This document shows positions 1-5,319 of a stretch of 5,319 bases of DNA, piece after piece (within the stretch, counting starts at the first letter, position 1; every line of letters begins with the position of its first letter). The translations under genes were made by a program, and so were the position numbers. The stretch comes from Verrucomicrobiota bacterium. GTDB lineage: Bacteria > Verrucomicrobiota > Verrucomicrobiia > Chthoniobacterales > UBA10450. The stretch spans positions 1 through 5,319 of the forward strand of contig QHNB01000244.1 in the NCBI GenBank assembly GCA_003217965.1, in the 5' to 3' direction. Under the pieces are notes generated by a model, which searched no databases, was not told the DNA's origin, and worked only from the letters and a program-made list of their open reading frames with translations.

Positions 1-693
1 CAGCTACTCTCGCATCATTCCACGCCCGCAAAATTTCTTCCGCCTGCGATGATAAAAAAGTTGCACCTGGATACGAATGCGAAGGTCGCTCGCACACCGG
101 AAGCGGAGCGCGAGATGATCCTCGCGTTCACGCCGGCGCTCGAGCTTTTGCAGCACGCCGGTAAACTCGGCGTGCTGTTACTACAATTATCGCCAGCCTT
201 TTCGCCGCGCAAACATGAGTTGAACGAACTGGAGCACCTGCTCGAGCTAACCCGCAAATTTCGCGTGGCGGTGGAATTGCGAAATCGAAACTGGGCTGAA
301 GGCGAGCAGCTGGAACGCACTATCGAATTCTTCCACGAATGGAACGCGATATTTGTCAACGTCGATGCCCCGCGCGAAAACCATTTCACAATCATGCCGA
401 GCGATATCGACGCAATTACGAATCGCGACGTGGCGTATCTGCGCCTGCATGGACGCAACGCAGAAGGTTATCTGACCGGCAGGACGGTCGCAGCGCGTTT
501 CAATTACAATTATTCGGCTGCCGAAATCGCGGAGGTGGCCGAGCGGACGCAAAAGCTCGCGCGCGAGGCGAAGGAAGTGCACGTCGTCTTTAATAACAAC
601 GCGCGCGATTATGCGCCACACGCCGCGCTCAGACTTCGAAAAGCGCTGGGTCAGCTCGTAGCATCGCCGCCGCAGACTGGCGAACTGTTTTGA
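1..693 (+). CDS. DUF72 (YecE-like) family protein, 5'-truncated by window edge
   Basis: The reading frame is open from base 1 to the TGA at 691-693, giving 230 visible residues. The ATG at 49 is probably internal, because residues upstream of it (TPAKFLPPA) fit the family stretch before the helix-rich middle, and the family's N-terminal GTSGWxY-type region is missing. Family-like blocks are KLGVLLLQLSPAF (163-201), VELRNRNW (271-294, usually VEFRHxSW), YLRLHGRN (436-459) and VVFNNNARDYAPHAA near 583-627 (usually YFNNHxxxxAxxNA). DUF72 proteins adopt a TIM-barrel-like fold of about 230-290 residues. No reaction is firmly established; a nucleic-acid role has been suggested for a relative from structural similarity to endonuclease IV. 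It is probably cytoplasmic. The next gene starts within 8-28 bases, so the two are probably cotranscribed. Family assignment is confident; function is unknown. Confidence 0.85.
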   Translation, partial: QLLSHHSTPAKFLPPAMIKKLHLDTNAKVARTPEAEREMILAFTPALELLQHAGKLGVLLLQLSPAFSPRKHELNELEHLLELTRKFRVAVELRNRNWAEGEQLERTIEFFHEWNAIFVNVDAPRENHFTIMPSDIDAITNRDVAYLRLHGRNAEGYLTGRTVAARFNYNYSAAEIAEVAERTQKLAREAKEVHVVFNNNARDYAPHAALRLRKALGQLVASPPQTGELF

Positions 694-706
694 GCTAACC
701 TTGCGC

Positions 707-1231
707 GTGGAAGAGAGAACTTTGCACGACGGTCCTCGCTTACCCGCTCCACTAGCGCGCCTGAAACGATGGCTGGCCGCGCATCACATGACGCTGATGA
801 CGATTGCAGACAGCCCGCATTCAATCGCCATGGGATCGGCCATTGGGATCTTTTTTGGTTTTACCCCGCTTTGGAGCATGAAAACTCTGCTCTCGATTGG
901 GGTAGCTTGGCTGCTTAAATGCAATAAAATCGCTGCGGCCATTGCCGTCACATTGCACGACGTCATCCTTCCCTTAATGCCGGCGATTTTCTGGTGGGAA
1001 TACAAGGTCGGATACCATGTCCTCCATGGAACCAAACCCCGGCATGTTAGGATCGGTCACGTCTCGGTCTGGGATTATCTTCACAGCGACGTTTTTGTCC
1101 GATTGGTTTGGCCTACGCTGGTAGGATCGCTTTTTCTCGCGGTGCCAAGCGCAATTGCCGCCTATTTCATCATGCGGACACTCGTCGATCGCGCTCGCAG
1201 CTGTGGGAATTCCAGTGAGATCGAGGAGTGA
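707..1231 (+). CDS. DUF2062 domain membrane protein
   Basis: About 174 residues, and the family's usual size is 150-200. From a GTG start at 707, a short basic N-terminal region (LARLKRWLAAHH) precedes the DUF2062 core: a SPHSIAMGSAIGIFFGFTPL block (about residues 36-55), a hydrophobic stretch to about 70, KCNKIAAAIAVTLHDVILP (about 71-89), then WWEYKVGYHVLHG. A final hydrophobic helix (WPTLVGSLFLAVPSAIAAYF) lies near the C-terminus. It is thus a small inner-membrane protein with about three hydrophobic segments. No function is established for the family, and some members sit near envelope or glycosyltransferase genes. The start is uncertain: TTG 701, GTG 707 and TTG 722 are all in frame. TTG 722 has the best ribosome-binding match (GGAAG at 709-713, 8-base spacing), and the first in-frame ATG (788) would remove the basic leader. 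Where many relatives have an Asn-Pro around the third helix, this protein has LHDVILP. Confidence 0.8.
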   Translation: MEERTLHDGPRLPAPLARLKRWLAAHHMTLMTIADSPHSIAMGSAIGIFFGFTPLWSMKTLLSIGVAWLLKCNKIAAAIAVTLHDVILPLMPAIFWWEYKVGYHVLHGTKPRHVRIGHVSVWDYLHSDVFVRLVWPTLVGSLFLAVPSAIAAYFIMRTLVDRARSCGNSSEIEE

Positions 1232-1285
1232 TTTTCGCTCCGGGACGGCACGATAGTTGCATCAAAATGGTCGCGCGCTGAGTCG

Positions 1286-1301
1286 TGCTCCGCCAGGAGC
1301 A
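1286..1301 (+). other. Small hairpin upstream of the lipoprotein gene
   Basis: A perfect 6-bp stem TGCTCC/GGAGCA with a GCCA loop ends 19 bases before the ATG at 1321. The right arm contains an AGGAGC string that resembles a ribosome-binding site but is too far from the ATG (about 21 bases) to serve it directly. No T-run follows, so it is not a standard intrinsic terminator. The rest of the 89-base gap (1232-1320) shows no convincing promoter or other element. A stem this short could be chance. Confidence 0.3.
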
Positions 1302-1320
1302 GGCATCTCGCGAAGAAATT

Positions 1321-2001
1321 ATGAAAGCTTTCATCGCTATTTTGTCCGGGTTGTTGCTCTGCTCCTGCGCGGATATGTACGTCACCAGAAGCCAGGTAAA
1401 CGGGGGCCGCGTTGCCGCTCCTGTGGACGCGAAAGATTTTGGATCTCGCGTCCGGATGATTACAGCGAATTGTGGGGTCGGCGCTTATGGGCCGAGCGCG
1501 ATCTATATCCGGCCATTCTGCATCGACACGGCAGTTTTTACCGGGGATCAAGCTCAGAGCGAAGGAGAATATCCGATCCGTAAGGCACTAGCGCCGATCG
1601 AGTTTGCACAAGATCTTAAGGAACAACTGGAAAAAATCGCCCCCGCTCGCATTCTCAGATCCAACGAGATTCCTCGGGTCGGCTGGCTCGTTGATGGCCA
1701 ATTTACACTCGTCGATGGCGGCAATCCCGGTGGCAGGGCACTACCCGGTCAATTTGGAATCGGTCAGTCTAGGCTCGCAGTGCGGGTGCGGGTCACCGAA
1801 GTCAAAAGCGGCATTGTCCTTTACGAATTCGACATGGTGGGCGGAAGTGACCTGCAAGGCAAGCTTGGCACCGTCCGTGCCAGCGGCTTGGGTCGCGCCA
1901 TCCATTTCGACCTCCAAAACGCGGCGGAGCGCGTTTATCTGACTCTGAGCACGAACCCGTATCGCTACGGCGCGCGTGCCAATGTCAGCCTGCCAGAATA
2001 A
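1321..2001 (+). CDS. Putative lipoprotein, DUF4410-like
   Basis: 226 residues. The ATG at 1321 is chosen over the in-frame GTG at 1285 because it begins directly with a lipoprotein signal peptide: MKAF, a hydrophobic core, then the lipobox L-C-S-C with Cys16 as the predicted lipidated residue. Residue +2 is Ala, so outer-membrane sorting is more likely than retention if the Lol rules apply. A weak GAAG site lies 5 bases upstream. The mature part has an early extended segment with Cys51 and Cys67, then a mixed region (about residues 80-110) rich in acidic and basic residues. A glycine-rich beta block near residues 125-180 contains GQFTLVDGGNPGGRALPG, FGIGQSRLAVRVRV and VLYEFDMVGGS. That pattern (G-x-F-x-x-V-D-x-G, R-x-L-x-G, G-x-G-x-S, then a strand ending GGS) resembles DUF4410, a family of Gram-negative lipoproteins of unknown function. 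The lipoprotein call is strong and the family call moderate. A secreted carboxypeptidase follows, so both act in the envelope, but no functional link is shown. Confidence 0.75.
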   Translation: MKAFIAILSGLLLCSCADMYVTRSQVNGGRVAAPVDAKDFGSRVRMITANCGVGAYGPSAIYIRPFCIDTAVFTGDQAQSEGEYPIRKALAPIEFAQDLKEQLEKIAPARILRSNEIPRVGWLVDGQFTLVDGGNPGGRALPGQFGIGQSRLAVRVRVTEVKSGIVLYEFDMVGGSDLQGKLGTVRASGLGRAIHFDLQNAAERVYLTLSTNPYRYGARANVSLPE

Positions 2002-2007
2002 TTGGCC

Positions 2008-2033
2008 GATCCGATTCGGTTGCGAATCAGATC
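2008..2033 (+). other. Intergenic imperfect hairpin after the lipoprotein gene
   Basis: It lies 6 bases after the lipoprotein stop codon. The inner stem is a perfect 6 bp, GATTCG (2013-2018) with CGAATC (2023-2028), closing a GTTG loop. One C/A mismatch (2012/2029) separates it from an outer 4-bp stem GATC (2008-2011) with GATC (2030-2033). Overall 10 of 11 positions pair. The sequence after it (ACGCTGG) has no U-tract, so it is not a classical intrinsic terminator. It could protect or delimit the upstream message, or act in the leader of the downstream carboxypeptidase gene. Confidence 0.5.
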
Positions 2034-2048
2034 ACGCTGGCTAAGGTG

Positions 2049-2068
2049 CTGCCGGTTTTCCGAGGCAG
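2049..2068 (+). promoter_or_regulatory. Hairpin overlapping the ribosome-binding site of the S11 carboxypeptidase
   Basis: CTGC (2049-2052) pairs with GCAG (2065-2068), and CGG (2053-2055) pairs with CCG (2060-2062) around a TTTT loop, leaving AG (2063-2064) bulged. An alternative is a simpler 5-bp CTGCC/GGCAG stem with a 10-base loop. The right arm contains the only GAGG-type Shine-Dalgarno sequence (2062-2065) before the GTG at 2077, at 11-base spacing. Folding would partly hide this site. Pairing is modest and no experimental support is available. Confidence 0.3.
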
Positions 2069-2076
2069 TGATTGTT

Positions 2077-3024
2077 GTGCGCAAATCTCTCAGGATCGTT
2101 ATCGCATTTTCCGCGCTCGCCACGATAGCGCAGACTGCCTTAGCAGCGACACCTTCCTATTTAGTTGTTGATTCACAGACTGGCTACGTGCTGGTCGAGC
2201 AAGGCGCCCGTGACAAGCGTCAGATCGGCAGTCTTACAAAGATTGCGACCGCGTGCGTGGTCCTGGATTGGGCCGAGAAAAAAGGCGGAGATCTCAACCA
2301 AATCACAAGCATTCCCCCGCAGGCTTTTGTCGGTATCGAAAAGAACGAGATCGGTTTTCAACCTGGGGACACGCTCACGCTCCGCGACCTGCTTTACGCT
2401 GCCCTTGTACAATCGGACAACATCGCAGCCAGTACGCTCGCCTACCACGTCGGCGAGACGCTCCAGTCGCTGATGCCAGCCGCGCCGAGCTCGAAGATCA
2501 CGCCCATCGGAACGTTCGTGGCTCAGATGAATGCTCTGGCCAGACAGCTAAATATGGATCGAACGCGATTTAGCAATGCGACCGGCTTCGATCAGAAGGA
2601 GCGGCCGATGCCATATTCGTGCGCGATTGATCTTGCCCGACTCACGCGTTACGCGATGAACAAGGCCAGCTTCCGCTTTTATGTTTCGCAAAGAGAGCGC
2701 GAAATTTCCTTCAATCGTGTCGGCAAACAGATGCATTCTGTGTTGCGCACGACCAACGATCTGCTTGGCAAAAATGGAATTGACGGTGTCAAGACGGGCC
2801 AGACAGCGCGCGCTGGCGAATGTGTGGTGCTTTCGGCTAATCGCGAAGCAGAAGTCGTTAAAGAAGGGGAATCGGCCCTTATTTTCCCGCGTCATTTAAT
2901 TGTCATCGTGCTAGGCAGCACCGATCGATTCGGTGATGGGGACCGCCTCGTCCGGCAGGGCTGGCAAGCTTACGATCAGTGGGCCGCAGCGGGACGACTG
3001 GTCGATCCGAAAAGAAGATTGTAA
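2077..3024 (+). CDS. D-alanyl-D-alanine carboxypeptidase, peptidase S11 (PBP5/6-type)
   Basis: 315 residues from a GTG start. Peptidase S11 enzymes remove the terminal D-Ala from peptidoglycan pentapeptides outside the cytoplasmic membrane. This start gives a clean Sec signal peptide: basic RKSLR, hydrophobic IVIAFSALATIA, and predicted cleavage after ALA (residues 21-23). The frame is open back to 2002, but that would put an arginine-rich leader ahead of the signal. GTG 2068 is also possible but has only 2 bases to the GAGG site. All three catalytic motifs of the serine penicillin-binding fold are present: SLTK (Ser52 nucleophile, Lys55), SDN (113-115) and KTG (239-241, followed by QTARAGECVVLSA). 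FSNATGFD (165-172) is a further S11 hallmark. The chain ends about 75 residues after KTG, with no room for the PBP5 C-terminal beta domain and no obvious C-terminal amphipathic anchor, so it may be soluble in the periplasm. The family call is strong; dacA-type physiology is inferred. The pfk gene follows after 11 bases. Confidence 0.92.
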   Translation: MRKSLRIVIAFSALATIAQTALAATPSYLVVDSQTGYVLVEQGARDKRQIGSLTKIATACVVLDWAEKKGGDLNQITSIPPQAFVGIEKNEIGFQPGDTLTLRDLLYAALVQSDNIAASTLAYHVGETLQSLMPAAPSSKITPIGTFVAQMNALARQLNMDRTRFSNATGFDQKERPMPYSCAIDLARLTRYAMNKASFRFYVSQREREISFNRVGKQMHSVLRTTNDLLGKNGIDGVKTGQTARAGECVVLSANREAEVVKEGESALIFPRHLIVIVLGSTDRFGDGDRLVRQGWQAYDQWAAAGRLVDPKRRL

Positions 3025-3035
3025 ATTCACCGCGA

Positions 3036-4112
3036 ATGAAACCGCGGATCGGAGTGCTCACGAGTGGCGGTGATTGTCCCGGCCTCAACGCTGTGCTACG
3101 CGGTGTGGTCCTCGCCGCGGAGAAGCTCGGCTGGGAAGTAATCGGATTTCGGGACGGGTTTGAAGGTTTGCTGCCGCCCGGCGATTACGCCGTGCTCGAT
3201 CGCAAATGCACCGAAAACATCATGCCTTTGGGCGGAACGATTATCGGGACCACGAATCGGGGCCATTTCATTTCCAAGGTGGCAGCGGGGGATCGTGCTG
3301 TAGTTGCGACGGAGGTAATCGAGAAAGCGCGTAAGGTTCTAGAGGAAGCGCGTGCCAACGCTTTGATTATCGTGGGCGGTGACGGATCGATGACCACTGC
3401 GCTTCAATTGCAGCAGGCAGGGATCAATTGCGTTGGCGTGCCTAAAACTATCGATAACGATCTTGAGGCAACGGCGATGACATTCGGTTTCGATTCCGCG
3501 GTCGATGCTGTGATGGATGCACTGGATCGACTTCACACGACCGCGACCAGCCACAAACGCGCGCTCGTCGTTGAAGTGATGGGCCGCCACGCTGGCTGGA
3601 TCGCCCTTCACGGCGGATTGGCTGGAGGTGCGGATATCATCTTGATTCCCGAAATTCCCTTCGACTTCGAGAAAGTGGCGGACGCTATTCGAGCGCGTGA
3701 TGCCGCTGGCAATCTCAGCTCTCTTGTGGTCGTGGCCGAAGGCGCGCGGCCCAAGAACGGAGAACAGGTGAAACGAGAGACGAAAGAAGGTGAATTTCGC
3801 CTCGGCGGCATGGGCGACATCGTGGCCCGCGAAATCGCGTCTCGCACCGGCAAAGAAACTCGCACCTGTGTCCTTGGGCATTTACAGCGGGGCGGGGCGC
3901 CGACGACGCTAGACCGGATCCTTGGCACGCGCTTTGGGGTCAAAGCAGTTCAGTTAATAAATGAAGGTCATTTTGGTTCGATGGTGAGCTATCAAAATTA
4001 TCAAGTTCGCCATGTCCCGATCGCGGACGCGGTTAATCGTTTGCGGCTCGTTCCGCCAAACGGCGAGATGGTGCAAACCGCCCGCGATGTCGAGATTTCC
4101 TTCGGCGATTGA
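3036..4112 (+). CDS. pfkA: 6-phosphofructokinase (ATP- or PPi-dependent, mixed signature)
   Basis: 358 residues. This cytoplasmic glycolytic enzyme phosphorylates fructose 6-phosphate to fructose 1,6-bisphosphate. The ATG at 3036 places the family's first strand (RIGVLTSGGDCPGLNAVLR, residues 4-22) right at the N-terminus; the open frame back to 2979 overlaps the upstream gene and is not homologous-looking. Motifs in order are GGTIIGTTNRG (66-76), GGDGS (114-118), PKTIDND (136-142, with Asp140 matching the catalytic base Asp127 of E. coli PfkA), VEVMGRHAGW (179-188) and the PFK signature RTCVLGHLQRGGAPTTLDR (276-294; Arg276 and His282 match E. coli Arg243 and His249). The phosphoryl-donor site is mixed: Gly117 is the ATP-type residue (E. 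coli Gly104) while Lys137 is the residue usual in PPi enzymes (E. coli Gly124). Known enzymes with Gly plus Lys, such as trypanosomal PFK, use ATP, so ATP is the better guess. No strong Shine-Dalgarno site is seen; coupling to the gene ending 11 bases upstream is possible. Confidence 0.95.
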   Translation: MKPRIGVLTSGGDCPGLNAVLRGVVLAAEKLGWEVIGFRDGFEGLLPPGDYAVLDRKCTENIMPLGGTIIGTTNRGHFISKVAAGDRAVVATEVIEKARKVLEEARANALIIVGGDGSMTTALQLQQAGINCVGVPKTIDNDLEATAMTFGFDSAVDAVMDALDRLHTTATSHKRALVVEVMGRHAGWIALHGGLAGGADIILIPEIPFDFEKVADAIRARDAAGNLSSLVVVAEGARPKNGEQVKRETKEGEFRLGGMGDIVAREIASRTGKETRTCVLGHLQRGGAPTTLDRILGTRFGVKAVQLINEGHFGSMVSYQNYQVRHVPIADAVNRLRLVPPNGEMVQTARDVEISFGD

Positions 4113-4120
4113 CGCGGTAG

Positions 4121-4139
4121 CGGCGGTCTGTGACCGTCG
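4121..4139 (+). promoter_or_regulatory. Hairpin between pfk and argG
   Basis: CGGCGGTC (4121-4128) pairs with GACCGTCG (4132-4139) around a TGT loop: eight positions with one G-U wobble. It fills most of the 36-base gap, starting 8 bases after the pfk stop and ending 9 bases before the argG ATG. The bases that follow (AGTTCTTAA) are not a U-tract. It occupies the place where an argG ribosome-binding site would be expected, and no clear purine-rich site is seen elsewhere in the gap. It could affect argG initiation or separate the two messages; both ideas are inference. Confidence 0.4.
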
Positions 4140-4148
4140 AGTTCTTAA

Positions 4149-5273
4149 ATGAAAATCGTTCTCGCGTATTCCGGCGGGCTCGACACCTCGGTGATTCTCC
4201 GCTGGCTTCGGCAGAATTACGACGCGCAAATTATCGCTTTCTGCGCCGATATTGGTCAGGAAGAAGAGCTCGAAGGCTTGGCGGAGAAAGCGCGGCAAAC
4301 GGGTGCGATGAAATGCATCATCGAAGATCTGCGTGAAGAATTCGCCCGTGACTTTGTTTTTCCCATGTTTCGGGCGGGTGCCATTTACGAAGGACAATAT
4401 TTTCTCGGTACCAGCATCGCCCGGCCTTTGATTGCCAAGCAAATGGTCGAGATCGCGCTCGCAGAGGGGGCCGACGCCATCGCGCACGGTGCAACCGGAA
4501 AAGGGAATGATCAGGTTCGCTTCGAACTCACCGCGGCAGCGCTTGCTCCTGACCTGCGCGTCATCGCTCCATGGCGGGAGGAACGTTTTCGAAAACAATT
4601 TCCCGGACGCGCGGAAATGATTGCATTCGCCGAGGCCAACAACATTCCGGTGGCGGCGAGCGCGGCAAAACCGTACTCGATGGACCGCAATCTATTGCAC
4701 ATCAGTTTCGAGAGCGGGATGCTGGAAGACCCGTGGTTTGATGCGAGCGGGCCAGGCGCGCGCGATATGTACAAACTCACTGTCTCGCCGGAAGATGCGC
4801 CGGACACGCCAGAGTACATGGAACTCGAGTTTCATCAGGGGAACTCTGTCGCCGGAATGAAAGGGCGCGGTGTTTACGAGACTCCCGGCGGCACCATTCT
4901 TCACTTCGCCCATCGCCAACTGGAAACATTGACGATGGATCGTGAGGTAATGCAACTGCGCGACAGTCTGATTCCGAAGTACAGCGCGCTCGTTTACAAC
5001 GGTTTTTGGTTTTCACCCGAGCGGGAAGCATTACAAGCCTTGGTCACGGAAACGCAACGAGACGTTACCGGCCTTGTGCGACTCAAACTCTACAAGGGCA
5101 ATATCATAGTGGCAGGCCGCAAGAGCCCGAAAAGTTTGTATGACGCTAAGATCGCGACGATGGAGAATAGTACATCCAGCTACGATCAAGGCGACGCCAC
5201 TGGGTTCATTCGGCTGAATGCTTTGCGGCTGAAGCTCCGCGCCACAATTCATTCAAAAACAGAATCAAGATAA
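4149..5273 (+). CDS. argG: Argininosuccinate synthase with internal in-frame gap
   Basis: 374 residues; the family is usually about 395-415. The enzyme joins citrulline and aspartate using ATP in arginine biosynthesis, in the cytoplasm as a homotetramer. The P-loop-like AYSGGLDTS (6-14) confirms the ATG at 4149. Conserved substrate residues are present: Tyr84 and Ser89 in YEGQYFLGTS, and HGATGKGNDQVRFE (113-126) with Thr116, Asn120, Asp121 and Arg124. Ser177 (KPYSMDRN), Ser186 (HISFESG) and Tyr243 (RGVYETPGGT) are also there. Compared with human ASS1 numbering, the offset is a constant 3 up to Ser189, then jumps to 39 at Tyr282. About 36 residues are therefore missing between Ala235 and Gly236 (base 4853/4854). 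The missing block normally holds a helix and GVGRxDxVENR, including the citrulline-contacting Glu270 of ASS1. The frame is intact and the flanks and C-terminus (YDQGDATGFIRLNALRLKL) are well conserved. It may be a functional shortened variant, a decayed gene or an assembly collapse. The family call is very strong; activity is uncertain. Confidence 0.95.
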   Translation: MKIVLAYSGGLDTSVILRWLRQNYDAQIIAFCADIGQEEELEGLAEKARQTGAMKCIIEDLREEFARDFVFPMFRAGAIYEGQYFLGTSIARPLIAKQMVEIALAEGADAIAHGATGKGNDQVRFELTAAALAPDLRVIAPWREERFRKQFPGRAEMIAFAEANNIPVAASAAKPYSMDRNLLHISFESGMLEDPWFDASGPGARDMYKLTVSPEDAPDTPEYMELEFHQGNSVAGMKGRGVYETPGGTILHFAHRQLETLTMDREVMQLRDSLIPKYSALVYNGFWFSPEREALQALVTETQRDVTGLVRLKLYKGNIIVAGRKSPKSLYDAKIATMENSTSSYDQGDATGFIRLNALRLKLRATIHSKTESR

Positions 5274-5319
5274 GCAATTTTGGACCGGCTCGTACGGGTC
5301 CCTTCGCTCTCGACAGAGA
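5274..5319 (+). other. 3' flank of argG with a weak hairpin, no gene called
   Basis: After the argG TAA, GGACCG (5282-5287) can pair with CGGGTCC (5295-5301) with one bulged G, leaving a 7-base loop. No T-run follows, so a terminator call is not supported. A TTG at 5280 opens a frame to the window end, but 13 codons are too few to judge. Confidence 0.2.

Noticed and set aside
15..458. Antisense open frame of 147 codons opposite the DUF72 gene
   Set aside because: It is rich in Ser, Arg and Cys with no recognisable motif and lies fully opposite a frame with clear DUF72 blocks; it is a shadow of high-GC coding sequence.
1257..1320. Promoter in the gap before the lipoprotein gene (TTGCAT near 1257)
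   Set aside because: The sequence 17 bases downstream is GC-rich with no -10-like hexamer.
2002..2076. TTG at 2002 as start of the carboxypeptidase
   Set aside because: It would add 25 residues of Arg-rich sequence before a textbook signal peptide, directly abut the previous stop with no ribosome-binding site, and cover a strong hairpin.
3339..3881. Antisense open frame of 180 codons opposite pfk
   Set aside because: No motif is recognisable and the + strand has unambiguous PFK signature residues across the same interval.
4109..4150. TTGACG at 4109-4114 as a -35 box for an argG promoter
   Set aside because: No -10-like hexamer occurs at 16-18 bases; the nearest A/T-rich stretch (TTAAAT) is about 30 bases away and overlaps the start codon.
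3954..4598. Antisense open frame of 214 codons spanning the end of pfk and the start of argG
   Set aside because: It crosses two well-conserved + strand genes and looks like a reverse shadow of both; no family features.
5282..5301. Rho-independent terminator after argG
   Set aside because: The stem is short with a bulge and is followed by CTTCGCTCTC rather than a T-run.

Overview
The window is a gene-dense bacterial chromosomal segment of moderately high GC content. Five complete genes and one 5'-truncated gene all lie on the + strand, with gaps of about 10 to 90 bases. There are no rRNA or tRNA genes, insertion sequences, CRISPR arrays or phage genes. A lipoprotein with a lipobox and a secreted peptidoglycan carboxypeptidase suggest a Gram-negative-type envelope. 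Frequent GTG/TTG starts, weak Shine-Dalgarno sites, the hybrid phosphofructokinase signature and this gene mix are compatible with a soil Verrucomicrobiota-like bacterium. That placement is an inference from general style, not from a marker gene.

Layout from left to right: (1) the C-terminal part of a DUF72 (YecE-type) protein, open at the left edge; (2) a small DUF2062 membrane protein; (3) a small lipoprotein resembling DUF4410; (4) a D-alanyl-D-alanine carboxypeptidase (peptidase S11) with a signal peptide and a GTG start; (5) an ATP/PPi-type 6-phosphofructokinase; (6) argininosuccinate synthase, argG. The last 46 bases hold no gene that can be called.

No canonical promoter or U-tract terminator is convincing anywhere. 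Four of the gaps hold small RNA-type hairpins, the strongest at 2008-2033 and 4121-4139. The genes could be cotranscribed, but they do not form one pathway: two concern the envelope (lipoprotein, carboxypeptidase), one glycolysis (pfk), one arginine biosynthesis (argG), and two are of unknown function (DUF72, DUF2062).

The most notable observation is in argG. The protein is otherwise well conserved but lacks about 36 residues in frame just before the GMKxRGVYETPGG motif. The missing block normally carries GVGRxDxVENR, which includes a citrulline-contacting glutamate. The phosphofructokinase also has an uncommon nucleotide-site combination (GGDGS with PKTIDND). I see no clear sign of an entirely new multi-gene system.
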